Assembly: GCA_005777825.1 (NCBI GenBank)
Contig: SXLB01000026.1
Coordinates: forward strand, 1 to 61,423
Direction: 5' to 3'
Source of the DNA: Methylotenera sp.
GTDB taxonomy: Bacteria; Pseudomonadota; Gammaproteobacteria; Burkholderiales; Methylophilaceae
Length of the DNA: 61,423 bases
Part shown: one piece after another, positions 15,530 through 24,774 of the stretch
How the letters are laid out: each line of letters begins with the position of its first letter
Position numbering within the stretch: the first letter of the stretch is position 1
Translations under genes and position numbers: made by a program
The notes under the pieces: model-generated
Database searches by the model: none
What the model was told of the DNA's origin: nothing
Seen by the model: the letters and a program-made list of their open reading frames with translations, nothing else

Positions 15530-15694
15530 GCCAGCCATCATGCTATTTTACTTAGGTCATAAGCCGGCCATTCGGAGCAAGATTTCCCCATAAATTTTCT
15601 TTTGGTGATATGATGTGCGCCGTTTTAAATTATTGTTTTAGTCGCTTTTATTGGCGGCTTTTTTACTTAATACATATTGTGCTAGGAATAAATC

Positions 15695-15970
15695 ATGAGT
15701 CAAATTACCGTAGAACATAACCCATCAGAAGAGAAATTAAAAGCGCTAGGCGTTTCAAGCTGGTCTATCTGGGATTGTGCCCCATCAAAATTTCCATTGG
15801 ATTTTGGCATGACAGAAAGTGCTTACGTGCTTGAAGGTGAAATTCACGTGACCCCTCAAGGTGGCGAAAAAGTCGTGATCAAAGCAGGTGATTTCGTTGT
15901 GTTTCCAAAAGGGTTGAAATCCAACTGGGAAGTAGTGAAGCAATTGAAAAAGCATTACAAACACAGTTAA
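15695..15970 (+). CDS. cupin-domain protein (DUF861/EutQ-like)
   Basis: 91 residues forming one small cupin barrel. Visible are SSWSIWDCAPSKFPLDF, ESAYVLEGEIHVTPQGGEKV and IKAGDFVVFPKGLKSNWEV, the layout of the Cupin_3 family. It lacks the full His-x-His metal set of classic cupins (His at EIHVT, none at the first position), so catalytic activity is uncertain. AGGA stands 7 nt before the ATG. Single-gene unit followed by a strong terminator shared with glnD. Confidence 0.85.
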   Translation: MSQITVEHNPSEEKLKALGVSSWSIWDCAPSKFPLDFGMTESAYVLEGEIHVTPQGGEKVVIKAGDFVVFPKGLKSNWEVVKQLKKHYKHS

Positions 15971-15985
15971 TCAAACTGAGTAAAT

Positions 15986-16015
15986 AAAAAAGCCTTGATG
16001 ATTCAAGGCTTTTTT
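15986..16015. terminator. bidirectional Rho-independent terminator between the cupin gene and glnD
   Basis: AGCCTTGA (15991-15998) and TCAAGGCT (16003-16010) pair around TGAT, with five A before and five T after. It can stop the cupin gene on the plus strand and the map-glnD unit on the minus strand. Confidence 0.92.
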
Positions 16016-16042
16016 ATTGCCTATTGCTAAGCTGCATCCAGC

Positions 16043-18676
16043 TTAGATCTCATTGATTAAAGCGCTACGTAAAGCTTCAAGCTTGCCCGGGTTTAACTTC
16101 TTGCCTTTTCTGGCGGAAATTAAAAAGATGTCTTCAGCGCGGTTGCCCAGGGTATTGATTTTGGCATTATGCAGTTCAATTTCTTCGGCTAGCAGTTGAT
16201 GCGCCAAGCTAGCAAGTAAGCCGGGTCTATCGTTGGCTACAATTTCCAATTTGTGATGGTGGGTGTCGATTTGTTCGCTAATCGTGACCTGCGTTGCTAT
16301 GGGCATGTATTTGACTTGACGGCTGATGCGGCCTTTTAGCGGTGGGCTCAATAAAAGCGTGGCGTCCAGTTTTTTACTTAATTCTAATTCAATGAATTTT
16401 AATAGTCCGCTATAGCTGACCGATTTGCCGGATTGATCGAGCACAATAAAGCTATCTAGGGCGTAAGCATGGTCGGTAGTGTAAATTTTTGCTTCCACTA
16501 TGCTGTAGGCCATGCTGTCAAAAAAGTTACATATCCTTGCAAACAAATCGTTTTGATCTTTGCTGTATATCATCACTTGTATGCCATCGCCGCTGGGGCT
16601 TAAGCGCGCACGAACGATGGGTTGCATGCTATTTAAATGCGGCGTTAACAGACGACTATGCCAGGCTATCTCATCGCTGTCGTAGCGTATTAGGTAATTG
16701 GGGCCAAATGCTTGCCACAACTGCTCATAGGAGTGGCTACTTAAGCCAAATTTGTGCAATTTTAATGAGGCCTCTTGTTTGCGAGCGACTATGGCATCTT
16801 GGCTATAGCTCAATTGGTTGCTGAGCGCATGCTTGGTGGCTTGAAATAAGCTTTCCAAAAGCCTGGCTTTCCATGCGTTCCAGACCATAGGACTGGTGCC
16901 GCGTATGTCTGCTACCGTAAGCAAATATAACGCTGTCAAGCGTCGCTCGTTTTGTACAAATTGTGCAAACGATTCGATCACCAGGGGATCGGATAGGTCG
17001 GATTTTTGTGCGGTTGAAGACATGTTGAGGTGGGCCGATACCAGCCATGCCACAAATTCTGCGTCGTCCTTGCTTAAGCCATGCAATTTGCAAAAGCGCC
17101 TGGCGTCGACTGTGCCTAGGGTGGAGTGGTCGCCCCCGCGTCCTTTAGCAATGTCGTGGAACAACGCGGCTAGATACAATAAATGCGGGCCATCAAATTG
17201 GCTGAAAAGCTGGCTGCAAAGAGGAAATTCGTGTTTCAGTTCGGCTTTAGCGAAGCGTCTTAAATTAGCCAGTACGTTAAGGATGTGTTCGTCGACCGTG
17301 TAAACATGAAATAAATCGTGCTGCATCTGCCCGACTATCTTGCCAAAAGCTGGTATGTAGCAGCCCAATATGCCGTATTGGTTCATGGCTCGCAGCGCAT
17401 GATTGACGCCGTGATCTTGCGATAAGATTTGCATGAATAACCGTTTGTTTTGCGCCGACTGCCTAAAATCGCGATTAACTAATTTTTTGATGCGCATCAA
17501 GTTACGCAGCAGATTGGCGCTCATGCCGCTTAAGGTTGTATGCTGTTGCAGCAACAAGAAGGCCTCTAGTATGGCGCTAGGCTGCTGCTGCAAGAGGCCG
17601 GCATTTTTTGCCACCAACAAGCCCCCATGTGCTTCAAATCGAGCGTTGATAGGACTAATGGCTACGGGGTCAGGGGGCAGGCCTCGCTGCAGCGTTTTTA
17701 ACAATATTTCATTCATTACCCGTATGAACTTAACGCAGCGGTAATAGGCTTGCATGAGCTGCTCGCTGGCGCGTTTGCTAGCGGTGTTGCGGTAGCCTAA
17801 GTTGTCAGCCAGTTCGTTCTGAAAATCAAACAACAACCTGTCTTCGCGTCGTTTGCTGAGAAAATGCAAACGTATGCGCAGTAGCTGCAAGTGTTTTTGG
17901 TGCTTCTGTATTTGCCGAGCTTCCGTTGCCGAGAGGATGTGTTGGCTGGCTAACAATGACCAAATATTGCTCGCCGTTAAGGCTTTGCCGCCTTGTCGAT
18001 TTAGGCTGCGCATCAGCCACAGTATCATGTGTAAATCGCGCAAGCCCCCCGGACTCTCTTTAATGTTGGGCTCTAAGTTGTAGGCCGTGTCATTAAATTT
18101 AGCGTGCCGTTGTTGTTGTTCTTGCAACTTGGCATGAAAAAATCCTGCCACGGCTTCTGGTTTATCAAAGGCCTTTTCAGTTTCTGCTACAAAGTCATGG
18201 TATAGGCTAAGGCTGCCGCCTAAATAGCGGCATTCCATCAAATTGGTTTGCACCGTGATGTCTTTATTTGCCTCAGCCATGCACTCGTTTAAGCTGCGTA
18301 CGCTGTGGCCGACGCTTAGGCCTATGTCCCATAGCCAGCCTATTAATCTTTCAAGTTGGCTGTTGATGTATTTATCGCTAATCGCCGATTCCGGGACCAA
18401 AATGAGCAAGTCAATATCGGAGTGCGGGTAGAGTTCAGCGCGACCGTAGCCGCCAACGGCGATTAGGCTGCAAGTGTTGCTTGTGACTGTTTGCTGCCAT
18501 ATTTCTTTGAGTAAGCCATCTATAAGCTGGCAATGCTGCTTAAATAAGCGGTGCTGCTGAGCGTGATTTAGAAAATCGGCCTCCAATGCCATGTAGCCGA
18601 TTTTAAGCTGCTGGCGCCAAGCATGGACATGCGAGATTTCCGGCTTGCTTACTTTGCTGGGGGTGCCAACGGCCAT
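16043..18676 (-). CDS. glnD: bifunctional PII uridylyltransferase/uridylyl-removing enzyme
   Basis: GlnD is the nitrogen sensor that adds UMP to PII proteins when glutamine is low and removes it when glutamine is high. The 877 residues show the full order: nucleotidyltransferase domain with GGYGRAELYPHSDIDLLIL (about residue 72), GlnD PII-UTase helical region with YNLEPNIKESPGGLRDLH, an HD domain with ALFHDIAKGRGGDHS (about residue 497), and two C-terminal ACT domains (VMIYSKDQNDLFARI and LEIVANDRPGLLASLAH) that bind glutamine. All key residues are present. It lies 14 bp downstream of map on the same strand, a common proteobacterial pairing. Confidence 0.97.
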   Translation of the reverse strand: MAVGTPSKVSKPEISHVHAWRQQLKIGYMALEADFLNHAQQHRLFKQHCQLIDGLLKEIWQQTVTSNTCSLIAVGGYGRAELYPHSDIDLLILVPESAISDKYINSQLERLIGWLWDIGLSVGHSVRSLNECMAEANKDITVQTNLMECRYLGGSLSLYHDFVAETEKAFDKPEAVAGFFHAKLQEQQQRHAKFNDTAYNLEPNIKESPGGLRDLHMILWLMRSLNRQGGKALTASNIWSLLASQHILSATEARQIQKHQKHLQLLRIRLHFLSKRREDRLLFDFQNELADNLGYRNTASKRASEQLMQAYYRCVKFIRVMNEILLKTLQRGLPPDPVAISPINARFEAHGGLLVAKNAGLLQQQPSAILEAFLLLQQHTTLSGMSANLLRNLMRIKKLVNRDFRQSAQNKRLFMQILSQDHGVNHALRAMNQYGILGCYIPAFGKIVGQMQHDLFHVYTVDEHILNVLANLRRFAKAELKHEFPLCSQLFSQFDGPHLLYLAALFHDIAKGRGGDHSTLGTVDARRFCKLHGLSKDDAEFVAWLVSAHLNMSSTAQKSDLSDPLVIESFAQFVQNERRLTALYLLTVADIRGTSPMVWNAWKARLLESLFQATKHALSNQLSYSQDAIVARKQEASLKLHKFGLSSHSYEQLWQAFGPNYLIRYDSDEIAWHSRLLTPHLNSMQPIVRARLSPSGDGIQVMIYSKDQNDLFARICNFFDSMAYSIVEAKIYTTDHAYALDSFIVLDQSGKSVSYSGLLKFIELELSKKLDATLLLSPPLKGRISRQVKYMPIATQVTISEQIDTHHHKLEIVANDRPGLLASLAHQLLAEEIELHNAKINTLGNRAEDIFLISARKGKKLNPGKLEALRSALINEI

Positions 18677-18690
18677 TAGCGAGCGTGGGC

Positions 18691-19503
18691 TTAGACGGGA
18701 TTGATAAAGCCGGGGGCGGCGGGTGAGCCGTCGGACAAGGTCATAACCTCAAAGCCATGTTCGGTTACCAGTATGGTGTGTTCCCATTGGGCGGAAAGGC
18801 TACGGTCTTTCGTGACTATGGTCCAACCGTCTGGCATTTGTTTGATGTCGCGTTTGCCGGCATTAATCATGGGCTCTATGGTGAACATCATGCCGGCTTT
18901 TAGTGTTAAGCCTGTGCCCAGTTTGCCGTAATGCAAAACCTGCGGTTCTTCGTGAAACACTTTGCCTATGCCATGCCCACAAAATTCACGTACCACGCTG
19001 TAACCGCTTTTTTCAGCAAAGGCTTGAATGGCGTAGCCTATGTCGCCTAATGTTGCGCCGGCTTTCACATTGCTTATGCCCAACCACATCGCCTGGTAGG
19101 TAATTTCGCACAGGCGCTTGGCTTGACTGGTCACTTCGCCAACGTAAAACATGCGGCTGGTGTCGCCGTGGTAGCCGTCTTTGATAACCGTAATATCGAT
19201 GTTGACGATATCCCCATTTTTTAGTGCTTTGTCACTGGGTACGCCGTGACAAATTTGCTGGTTGATGGAAGTGCATATCGATTTAGGGTAGGGTTTATGG
19301 CCGTCTGGCGCATAGTTAAGCGGTGCTGGGATGGCCTGCTGCACGTTAACAATATAATCATGGCAAAGCTTGTCTAACTGGTCGGTAGTGACGCCGTGCA
19401 CAACGTGCGGGGTAATGAAATCCAGCACTTCGGAGGCTAATTTACCTGCTATGCGCATTTTTTCAACATCGTGTTGGTTTTTAATAGTGATTGCCATGAA
19501 CAT
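18691..19503 (-). CDS. map: type I methionine aminopeptidase
   Basis: Removes the initiator methionine after deformylation. 270 residues. The substrate and metal-site segments are visible: NYAPDGHKPYPKS, CTSINQQICHGVP, GDIVNIDITVIKDGYHGDTSRMF (two Asp ligands), CGHGIGKVFHEEPQVLHYG, MFTIEPMI and SAQWEHTILVTEHG. Two ATGs six bases apart (19503 and 19497) could start it; neither has a good Shine-Dalgarno. It is divergent from rpsB, an arrangement widely conserved in proteobacteria, and is followed by glnD. Confidence 0.97.
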   Translation of the reverse strand: MFMAITIKNQHDVEKMRIAGKLASEVLDFITPHVVHGVTTDQLDKLCHDYIVNVQQAIPAPLNYAPDGHKPYPKSICTSINQQICHGVPSDKALKNGDIVNIDITVIKDGYHGDTSRMFYVGEVTSQAKRLCEITYQAMWLGISNVKAGATLGDIGYAIQAFAEKSGYSVVREFCGHGIGKVFHEEPQVLHYGKLGTGLTLKAGMMFTIEPMINAGKRDIKQMPDGWTIVTKDRSLSAQWEHTILVTEHGFEVMTLSDGSPAAPGFINPV

Positions 19504-19679
19504 TTAGCTTAAATAATAATGACGCCATATTAGCATAAAGCACCCTTTCTATTGGGATAGCAGCACCCCTTAGTTTGCCGCCTGAGGGCGGCCCGTTTTG
19601 TTAATGCATGCGTCATTAAGCGGATAAAAATAGCGGTAAATTGCTAGCAAACTCAGATGCTTAATGGTATTATGCGGCC
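19504..19679. other. map-rpsB divergent intergenic region, upstream part
   Basis: No coding potential is seen in this part of the 336-bp gap. It holds a GC-rich hairpin (GCCGCC 19577-19582, GGCGGC 19587-19592, TGAG loop) with only a short T stretch after it. On the minus strand it also holds a candidate extended -10 for map (TGCTAATAT, plus 19527-19535), with no good -35. Confidence 0.5.
19665..19673 (+). promoter_or_regulatory. candidate extended -10 promoter of rpsB-tsf
   Basis: TGGTATTAT is an extended -10, followed by GCGGCC, a GC-rich discriminator. TTGCTA at 19641 is too far away (21 nt) to be a normal -35. The predicted start near 19680 gives a ~160-nt leader. Confidence 0.6.
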
Positions 19680-19839
19680 TCTGCAAATTTATGCAGGCAT
19701 GCAGCTTCGTTTGAAGTTGTAAATTTTGCACACAAGCCTATCAAGGGTGCTTTTATAGTAAGTCTTTGAATAAAGACGGATAAATAAAGGTGTTACTGGT
19801 CTTGTGTGAATTGATAACCCTTTTGAAAAGAGAGAAATT
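19680..19839 (+). promoter_or_regulatory. structured rpsB mRNA leader, possible S2 autoregulation site
   Basis: Three local hairpins are visible: CTGCA/TGCAG (19681-19696), CAGCTTC/GAAGTTG (19702-19719) and GTCTTT/AAAGAC (19762-19777). CACACAAG (19729-19736) is fully complementary to CTTGTGTG (19801-19808). TATCAA (19739-19744) pairs with TTGATA (19811-19816), and AAGGGT (19743-19748) with ACCCTT (19817-19822) directly before the AAGAGAG ribosome site. The pairings cannot all nest, so they form a pseudoknot or exclude each other. S2 is known to repress rpsB-tsf in enterics; that this leader does so is inference. Confidence 0.55.
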
Positions 19840-20586
19840 ATGTCTATCACCATGCGTGACATGTTAGAAGCCGGCGTTCACTTCGGCCATCAAACCCGCT
19901 ACTGGAATCCAAAAATGGCACCGTTCATTTTTGGTGACCGCAACAAAATTCATATCGTTAACCTAGAAAAAACGCTGCCATTGTTTGAAGAGGCGCTAAA
20001 GCATGTGCGTACCTTAGCTGCTAACAAAGGCCGCATTTTATTTGTAGGTACAAAACGCCAAGCCCGTGACATCGTTAAAGAGGAAGCCAGCCGCGCAGGT
20101 TGCGCTTACGTTAACCACCGCTGGTTAGGCGGCATGTTAACTAACTTTAAAACAGTTAAACAATCCATCAAACGCTTACAAGATTTTGAAGCCATGGTAT
20201 TGGATGGCAGCTTAGAGAAATTCGGTAAAAAAGAAGCGCTAGGCTACAAACGTGAAATCGAAAAATTAGAGCGTTCTATCGGCGGCATTAAAGAAATGGG
20301 TGGCTTGCCAGACGCGATCTTCATCATTGATGTGGGTCATGAAAGTGGTGCCATTACCGAAGCGGCTAAATTGGGTATTCCAGTAATCGGCGTGGTTGAT
20401 ACCAATAACTCACCTGACGGCGTTGCTTTCGTTATTCCTGGTAACGATGACTCTAGTCGTGCTATTCGTTTATACGCTCGTGGCGTGGCTGATGCCGTGC
20501 TTGAAGGCCGTAGCTCAGTGATTTCTGAGTTGGTTAAATCAGCGGCTGAAGAAGAAGCAGTGGAAGTGGCAGACGTTGCCGCCTAA
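19840..20586 (+). CDS. rpsB: 30S ribosomal protein S2
   Basis: 248 residues of the normal bacterial length. It begins [26 protein letters not shown] and has [38 protein letters not shown] and [12 protein letters not shown]2 joins late in 30S assembly and bridges head and body. AAGAGAG precedes the ATG. It is followed by an attenuator-like terminator and then tsf, the classical pair. Confidence 0.98.
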   Translation: MSITMRDMLEAGVHFGHQTRYWNPKMAPFIFGDRNKIHIVNLEKTLPLFEEALKHVRTLAANKGRILFVGTKRQARDIVKEEASRAGCAYVNHRWLGGMLTNFKTVKQSIKRLQDFEAMVLDGSLEKFGKKEALGYKREIEKLERSIGGIKEMGGLPDAIFIIDVGHESGAITEAAKLGIPVIGVVDTNNSPDGVAFVIPGNDDSSRAIRLYARGVADAVLEGRSSVISELVKSAAEEEAVEVADVAA

Positions 20587-20599
20587 GTAACTTGGGCAC

Positions 20600-20624
20600 A
20601 AAAGGGGCTTAAGGCCCCTTTTTT
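20600..20624 (+). terminator. terminator/attenuator between rpsB and tsf
   Basis: GGGGC (20604-20608) pairs with GCCCC (20614-20618) around TTAAG, with A-run before and six T after. An intergenic attenuator here would lower tsf relative to rpsB, as known in enterics. Confidence 0.85.
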
Positions 20625-20700
20625 AGTTTTAATGACACAAATAAAATCAAGCAATTAAGCTGTATATTTAATGCAGCTTTTAATAATTTAGGAGCTAAAA

Positions 20701-21579
20701 ATGGCTGAAATTACCGCAAGTATGGTAAAAGAATTACGTGAGCGCACCGATGCGCCTATGATGGATTGTAAAAAAGCGTTGACTGAAGCCGATGGCGACA
20801 TGACTCGTGCAGAAGAGATATTGCGCGTTCGTTTTGGTAACAAAGCCAGCAAAGCAGCAGGCCGCGTTGCAGCTGAAGGCACGGTAGGTGTATTTATTGC
20901 GGCAGACGGCAAATCAGGTGCCATGATAGAAGTGAACTCTGAAACTGACTTCTGCGCCAAAAATGAAGATTTCCTTAAATTTGTCAATGAATTAGCCGTC
21001 ATCGTAGCGGCTAAAAACCCAGCTGACATCAATGCAGTTGGCGACTTGGCAATGCGCGATTCTACCGTTGAGGGTACGCGCGCTCAATTGGTAGGTAAAA
21101 TTGGTGAAAACATTACGCCGCGCCGCTTTGTATGCCCAAGCGTTAAAGGTAAATTGGCCAGCTACATACACGGTAGCAAAATCGGTGTGTTGGTGGACTT
21201 GGTCGGCGGTGATGACACCTTGGCTAAAGACATCGCTATGCACATTGCCGCAGCTAAGCCAAAAGCATTGGACGTAAGCGGTATTGATGCCAGCTTGATT
21301 GAAGCGGAGCGTCGTGTGGCTATAGAAAAAGCCAAGGAAGCAGGCAAGCCCGAAGCCATGTTGGAAAAAATTGCCGATGGTACGGTGCAAAAATTCCTTA
21401 AAGACGTGACCTTGCTAAGCCAAGTTTTCGTTAAAGACGACAAGTTAACCATAGAACAATTGCTTAAATCCAAAGGTGCTAGCGTGGCATCGTTTACCAT
21501 GTACACGGTAGGCGAGGGCATTGAAAAAGCGATAGTGGATTACGCAGCAGAAGTGGCCGCCGCGGCTGCCATGATTTAA
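20701..21579 (+). CDS. tsf: translation elongation factor Ts
   Basis: Nucleotide exchange factor for EF-Tu. 292 residues. The N-terminal UBA-like domain reads [33 protein letters not shown]. The EF-Tu contact region has [14 protein letters not shown] (TDFV-type motif), and a dimerisation segment follows. AGGAGC precedes the ATG. It lies downstream of the rpsB attenuator and is closed by a strong terminator. Confidence 0.98.
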   Translation: MAEITASMVKELRERTDAPMMDCKKALTEADGDMTRAEEILRVRFGNKASKAAGRVAAEGTVGVFIAADGKSGAMIEVNSETDFCAKNEDFLKFVNELAVIVAAKNPADINAVGDLAMRDSTVEGTRAQLVGKIGENITPRRFVCPSVKGKLASYIHGSKIGVLVDLVGGDDTLAKDIAMHIAAAKPKALDVSGIDASLIEAERRVAIEKAKEAGKPEAMLEKIADGTVQKFLKDVTLLSQVFVKDDKLTIEQLLKSKGASVASFTMYTVGEGIEKAIVDYAAEVAAAAAMI

Positions 21580-21623
21580 TCATGTAAAAAGCATAGCCAT
21601 TGCGGCTATTGCTTGTGAAACAC

Positions 21624-21658
21624 AAAAAATGGGGCCTCTAATAGGGCCCTATTTTTTT
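21624..21658 (+). terminator. Rho-independent terminator after tsf
   Basis: GGGGCC (21631-21636) pairs with GGCCCT (one G-U) around a short loop, flanked by AAAAAAT and ATTTTTTT. It separates rpsB-tsf from pyrH. Confidence 0.88.
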
Positions 21659-21735
21659 GCTTAAAAAGACCGTTAAATTTTGCATGGATGGCTATTTTTT
21701 TATGCCTAAAAAGCCGTTTTTATGCTTAAATAAGC
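21652..21735 (+). repeat. three imperfect AT-rich repeats upstream of pyrH
   Basis: Three ~20-nt units share the pattern T-run, TGC, TAAAAA, CCG: 21652-21672, 21695-21716 and 21717-21735. The last two are adjacent. They occupy most of the tsf-pyrH gap. They may reflect slippage or a regulator site. Confidence 0.4.
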
Positions 21736-21759
21736 AAACTTTTTACAAAGAGAAATATT

Positions 21760-22476
21760 ATGGCAGCACCCGCCTACAAACGGATCTTACTCAAACTTTC
21801 TGGTGAGGCTTTAATGGGCGACGATGCATACGGCATCAATCGCGCCACCATTAATCGTATCGTAGCTGAAGTTAAGGAAGTGGTCGATTTGGGCGTACAA
21901 GTTGCCGTTGTGATAGGCGGAGGCAATATTTTTCGAGGTGTCGCGCCAGCAGCAGAGGGTATGGATAGAGCCACGGCCGATTACATGGGCATGCTAGCCA
22001 CCGTGATGAATGCCATGGCATTACAAGATGCGATGAAAAACATAGGCTTGAATGCCCGGGTGCAAAGCGCATTAAATATTGAGCAGGTGGCCGAGCCTTA
22101 TATACGCGGTAAAGCCATACGCTACTTAGAAGAAGGCCGCGTGGTTATCTTTGGTGCCGGAACCGGCAACCCGTTTTTCACCACGGACACCGCTGCCGCA
22201 TTACGCGGCATGGAGATGAATGCCGATGTGGTAATCAAAGCCACTAAAGTCGACGGCATCTACACCGACGACCCTAAAACCAATCCAGAAGCCATGCGTT
22301 ATAAAACCATTAGCTTTGATGAAGCCATCATTAAGAATCTAAAAGTCATGGACGCCACGGCATTAACCCTATGCCGTGATCAAAAATTGCCTATAGTGGT
22401 ATTTAGTATTTTTAAACAAGGCGCGCTGAAAAGGGTGTTGTTGGGTGAAGATGAAGGCACCATGGTAACGCCGTAA
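21760..22476 (+). CDS. pyrH: UMP kinase
   Basis: Makes UDP from UMP, allosterically controlled by GTP and UTP. 238 residues of the amino-acid-kinase fold, starting [15 protein letters not shown], with [41 protein letters not shown] and [14 protein letters not shown]. No P-loop is expected in this family. It lies in the conserved rpsB-tsf-pyrH-frr-uppS order. AGAG precedes the ATG. Confidence 0.98.
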   Translation: MAAPAYKRILLKLSGEALMGDDAYGINRATINRIVAEVKEVVDLGVQVAVVIGGGNIFRGVAPAAEGMDRATADYMGMLATVMNAMALQDAMKNIGLNARVQSALNIEQVAEPYIRGKAIRYLEEGRVVIFGAGTGNPFFTTDTAAALRGMEMNADVVIKATKVDGIYTDDPKTNPEAMRYKTISFDEAIIKNLKVMDATALTLCRDQKLPIVVFSIFKQGALKRVLLGEDEGTMVTP

Positions 22477-22561
22477 CACTGCCTATCCATTCAAATTAAA
22501 TTATCAAAATCAAGCCTGTTAAAGCTCAGGTCATACCTAAGCTACTTAGTTGGAGAACTGC

Positions 22562-23119
22562 ATGTTAGATGAAGTAAAAAATAATGCGGCGCAAAAAATG
22601 CAAAAATCATTGGAGGTACTAAAAAATGATTTAGCTAAAGTGCGCACTGGTCGGGCCCACGTAGGTTTGTTGGATCACGTCATGGTTGAATATTACGGTT
22701 CCATGGTGGCGGTCAATCAAGTGGCCAACGTTAATTTAGGTGATGCCAGAACCATCAATGTGCAACCGTTTGAAAAAACCATGATAGGCAAGGTGGAAAA
22801 AGCTATTCGTGACAGTGATCTGGGTTTAAATCCAGCGACCAGCGGTGATTTGATTAGGGTGCCCATGCCTATGTTAACCGAAGAGCGTAGACGCGACATG
22901 ACCAAGATAGTCCGCAGTGAAGCGGAAGGTGCCAAGGTTTCAATCCGCAACGTTAGGCGTGATGCCAATGATGCATTGAAAAAAATGCTCAAAGACAAAG
23001 GGATCTCAGAAGACGACGAACGTCGTGCCCAAGACGATATTCAAAAGGCCACCGATAAAGCCGTGGCTGAGGTGGATAAAATGCTGCAGGTCAAAGAAGC
23101 CGAATTGATGGCTGTCTGA
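22562..23119 (+). CDS. frr: ribosome recycling factor
   Basis: Splits post-termination ribosomes with EF-G. 185 residues from ATG 22562, the family length. A TTG in frame at 22550 falls on the Shine-Dalgarno GGAG and is therefore rejected. Conserved blocks are [62 protein letters not shown] and [12 protein letters not shown]. Confidence 0.98.
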   Translation: MLDEVKNNAAQKMQKSLEVLKNDLAKVRTGRAHVGLLDHVMVEYYGSMVAVNQVANVNLGDARTINVQPFEKTMIGKVEKAIRDSDLGLNPATSGDLIRVPMPMLTEERRRDMTKIVRSEAEGAKVSIRNVRRDANDALKKMLKDKGISEDDERRAQDDIQKATDKAVAEVDKMLQVKEAELMAV

Positions 23120-23173
23120 TCATACTGATGCAAGTTTGCAAGCTATATAACCCATACGTCGATTGGAGCCTTT

Positions 23174-23938
23174 GTGGGTTTTTTATCTAGCGCTAGTACA
23201 TGCATCCCTATATGCACAGACATGCCACAACACATTGCCGTCATCATGGACGGCAATGGGCGTTGGGCAAAAAAACGTTTTTTGCCAAGGGCGGTGGGTC
23301 ATAAGCGTGGTATGGATACGGTGCATGAATTGGTTAAAGCCTGCGTAGACCATAAAATTCCTTACCTCACCTTGTTTGCATTTAGCAGTGAAAATTGGCG
23401 TAGACCAGTTGATGAGGTTTCGTTTTTGATGAATTTGTTCATGCAAGGGCTCAAGCAAGAAGTGGCGAAATTACATGATAACAACATTAAGCTGGTTTTA
23501 ATTGGCGATCGCACGCGTTTTAATGCAGAGCTAATAGACCAAATTGAATTATCCGAAAGCTTAACCCTAAACAACACCGGTTTGACCTTAAGTATTGCGG
23601 TAAATTACGGTGGGCGCTGGGATATCTTGCAGGCGGTGAATAAGATGCATAAAGCCATGCCGTCACACGTTGAAGGCTTCGACGAGGAGCACCTGGCTTC
23701 ACATCTTGCCATGCATTACGCTCCTGAGCCTGATTTGTTCATACGAACCGGCGGTGAAAAACGCATCAGTAATTTTATGCTCTGGCAGTTGGCTTATACC
23801 GAGCTCTATTTTACCGATACCTTATGGCCGGATTTTGATGAATCTGCTTTTAATTTAGCCATTGCATCCTACCAAAGCCGTGAACGCCGCTTCGGCCGAA
23901 CGAGCGAGCAGGTAAGCGATGCGACCAGCAAAAACTAA
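23174..23938 (+). CDS. uppS: undecaprenyl diphosphate synthase (cis-prenyltransferase)
   Basis: Extends farnesyl diphosphate to C55 for peptidoglycan and O-antigen carriers. 254 residues from a GTG with GGAG five bases upstream. Present are HIAVIMDGNGRWA (catalytic Asp26), LFAFSSENWRRP, NYGGRWDI and the C-terminal RTGGEKRISNFMLWQLAYTE. The first 17 residues before PQHIAVIMDG are not conserved; ATG 23222 is an alternative. Farnesyl diphosphate is also the substrate of HpnD, so the window encodes two competing uses. Confidence 0.96.
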   Translation: MGFLSSASTCIPICTDMPQHIAVIMDGNGRWAKKRFLPRAVGHKRGMDTVHELVKACVDHKIPYLTLFAFSSENWRRPVDEVSFLMNLFMQGLKQEVAKLHDNNIKLVLIGDRTRFNAELIDQIELSESLTLNNTGLTLSIAVNYGGRWDILQAVNKMHKAMPSHVEGFDEEHLASHLAMHYAPEPDLFIRTGGEKRISNFMLWQLAYTELYFTDTLWPDFDESAFNLAIASYQSRERRFGRTSEQVSDATSKN

Positions 23939-23946
23939 GGCTATTC

Positions 23947-24774
23947 ATGCTTAAAACCCGCATTACGACTGCTCTTGTTCTCGGATTATTATTCTCCATC
24001 GCCTTGTTTAAGGCTTCCGATTTGATCTGGGCTTTGTTTACGCTATTGGCTACTCTGATCGCAGTTTGGGAGTGGTCCAATTTAATCCAGCTAAACAAGC
24101 GGCAGACCTGGCTCAATTTGGCCTGCACTGCCAGCATGGCTGCCATGATACTGTTCTCGGCGCTGCTGCCGGCAGCCTATTACATTGATATCCTGGCTGT
24201 TGTTGCGTTGTGCTTGACCACGTTTTTTTGGTTGTTTATTGCACCCGTTTGGCTGTTAACTAGGAAAGAGATTCATAACCGCTTACTGCTGGCCATGCTC
24301 GGATTTTGCTTACTCTTATCCGTTTGGCTGGCTTTAATTGGCTTGCAAAAAATCAGTCCATGGTTACTGTTGGCCATCATGGCTACAGTATGGCTTGCGG
24401 ATAGCGCAGCCTATTTTTCTGGCAAGCAATTTGGTCGGCATAAATTAGCTGTGGAAATCAGTCCAGGTAAAACATGGGAGGGTGTTGCAGGTGCGCTTTT
24501 GGCCGTCACCTTGTACGGCTTGGCACTTTGTTATTATTGGCACATCAGTCGTTGGCTGATCGTCGCGTTATGGTTCTTGGTGGTATTAAGTGTGATGGGT
24601 GATTTGTTTGAATCTTTACTAAAACGCCATGCTAATGTCAAAGACAGCAGCCAATTATTGCCTGGCCACGGCGGTGTGCTGGATAGGATAGATGGACTGA
24701 TGCCCACCCTGCCAGTGGCCTTGTTTTATATATACTTCCCATTGTTTGCTGATTTGCAACTTCATGTCCGATAA
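23947..24774 (+). CDS. cdsA: phosphatidate cytidylyltransferase
   Basis: Inner-membrane enzyme making CDP-diacylglycerol from phosphatidic acid and CTP. 275 residues with about eight hydrophobic membrane segments. The C-terminal signature is visible as [18 protein letters not shown] and [14 protein letters not shown], and the earlier [18 protein letters not shown] block is present. It starts 8 bp after uppS and overlaps dxr by 11 bp. Confidence 0.97.
   Translation: MLKTRITTALVLGLLFSIALFKASDLIWALFTLLATLIAVWEWSNLIQLNKRQTWLNLACTASMAAMILFSALLPAAYYIDILAVVALCLTTFFWLFIAPVWLLTRKEIHNRLLLAMLGFCLLLSVWLALIGLQKISPWLLLAIMATVWLADSAAYFSGKQFGRHKLAVEISPGKTWEGVAGALLAVTLYGLALCYYWHISRWLIVALWFLVVLSVMGDLFESLLKRHANVKDSSQLLPGHGGVLDRIDGLMPTLPVALFYIYFPLFADLQLHVR

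Noticed and set aside
16489-18431. Several open frames on the plus strand across glnD
   Set aside because: They mirror the codon pattern of glnD and have no ribosome sites or known motifs.
19577-19602. GC-rich hairpin in the map-rpsB gap as a true terminator
   Set aside because: The 6-bp stem is perfect but the T-run is broken and no transcript is known to end there; kept only as a note in the region entry.
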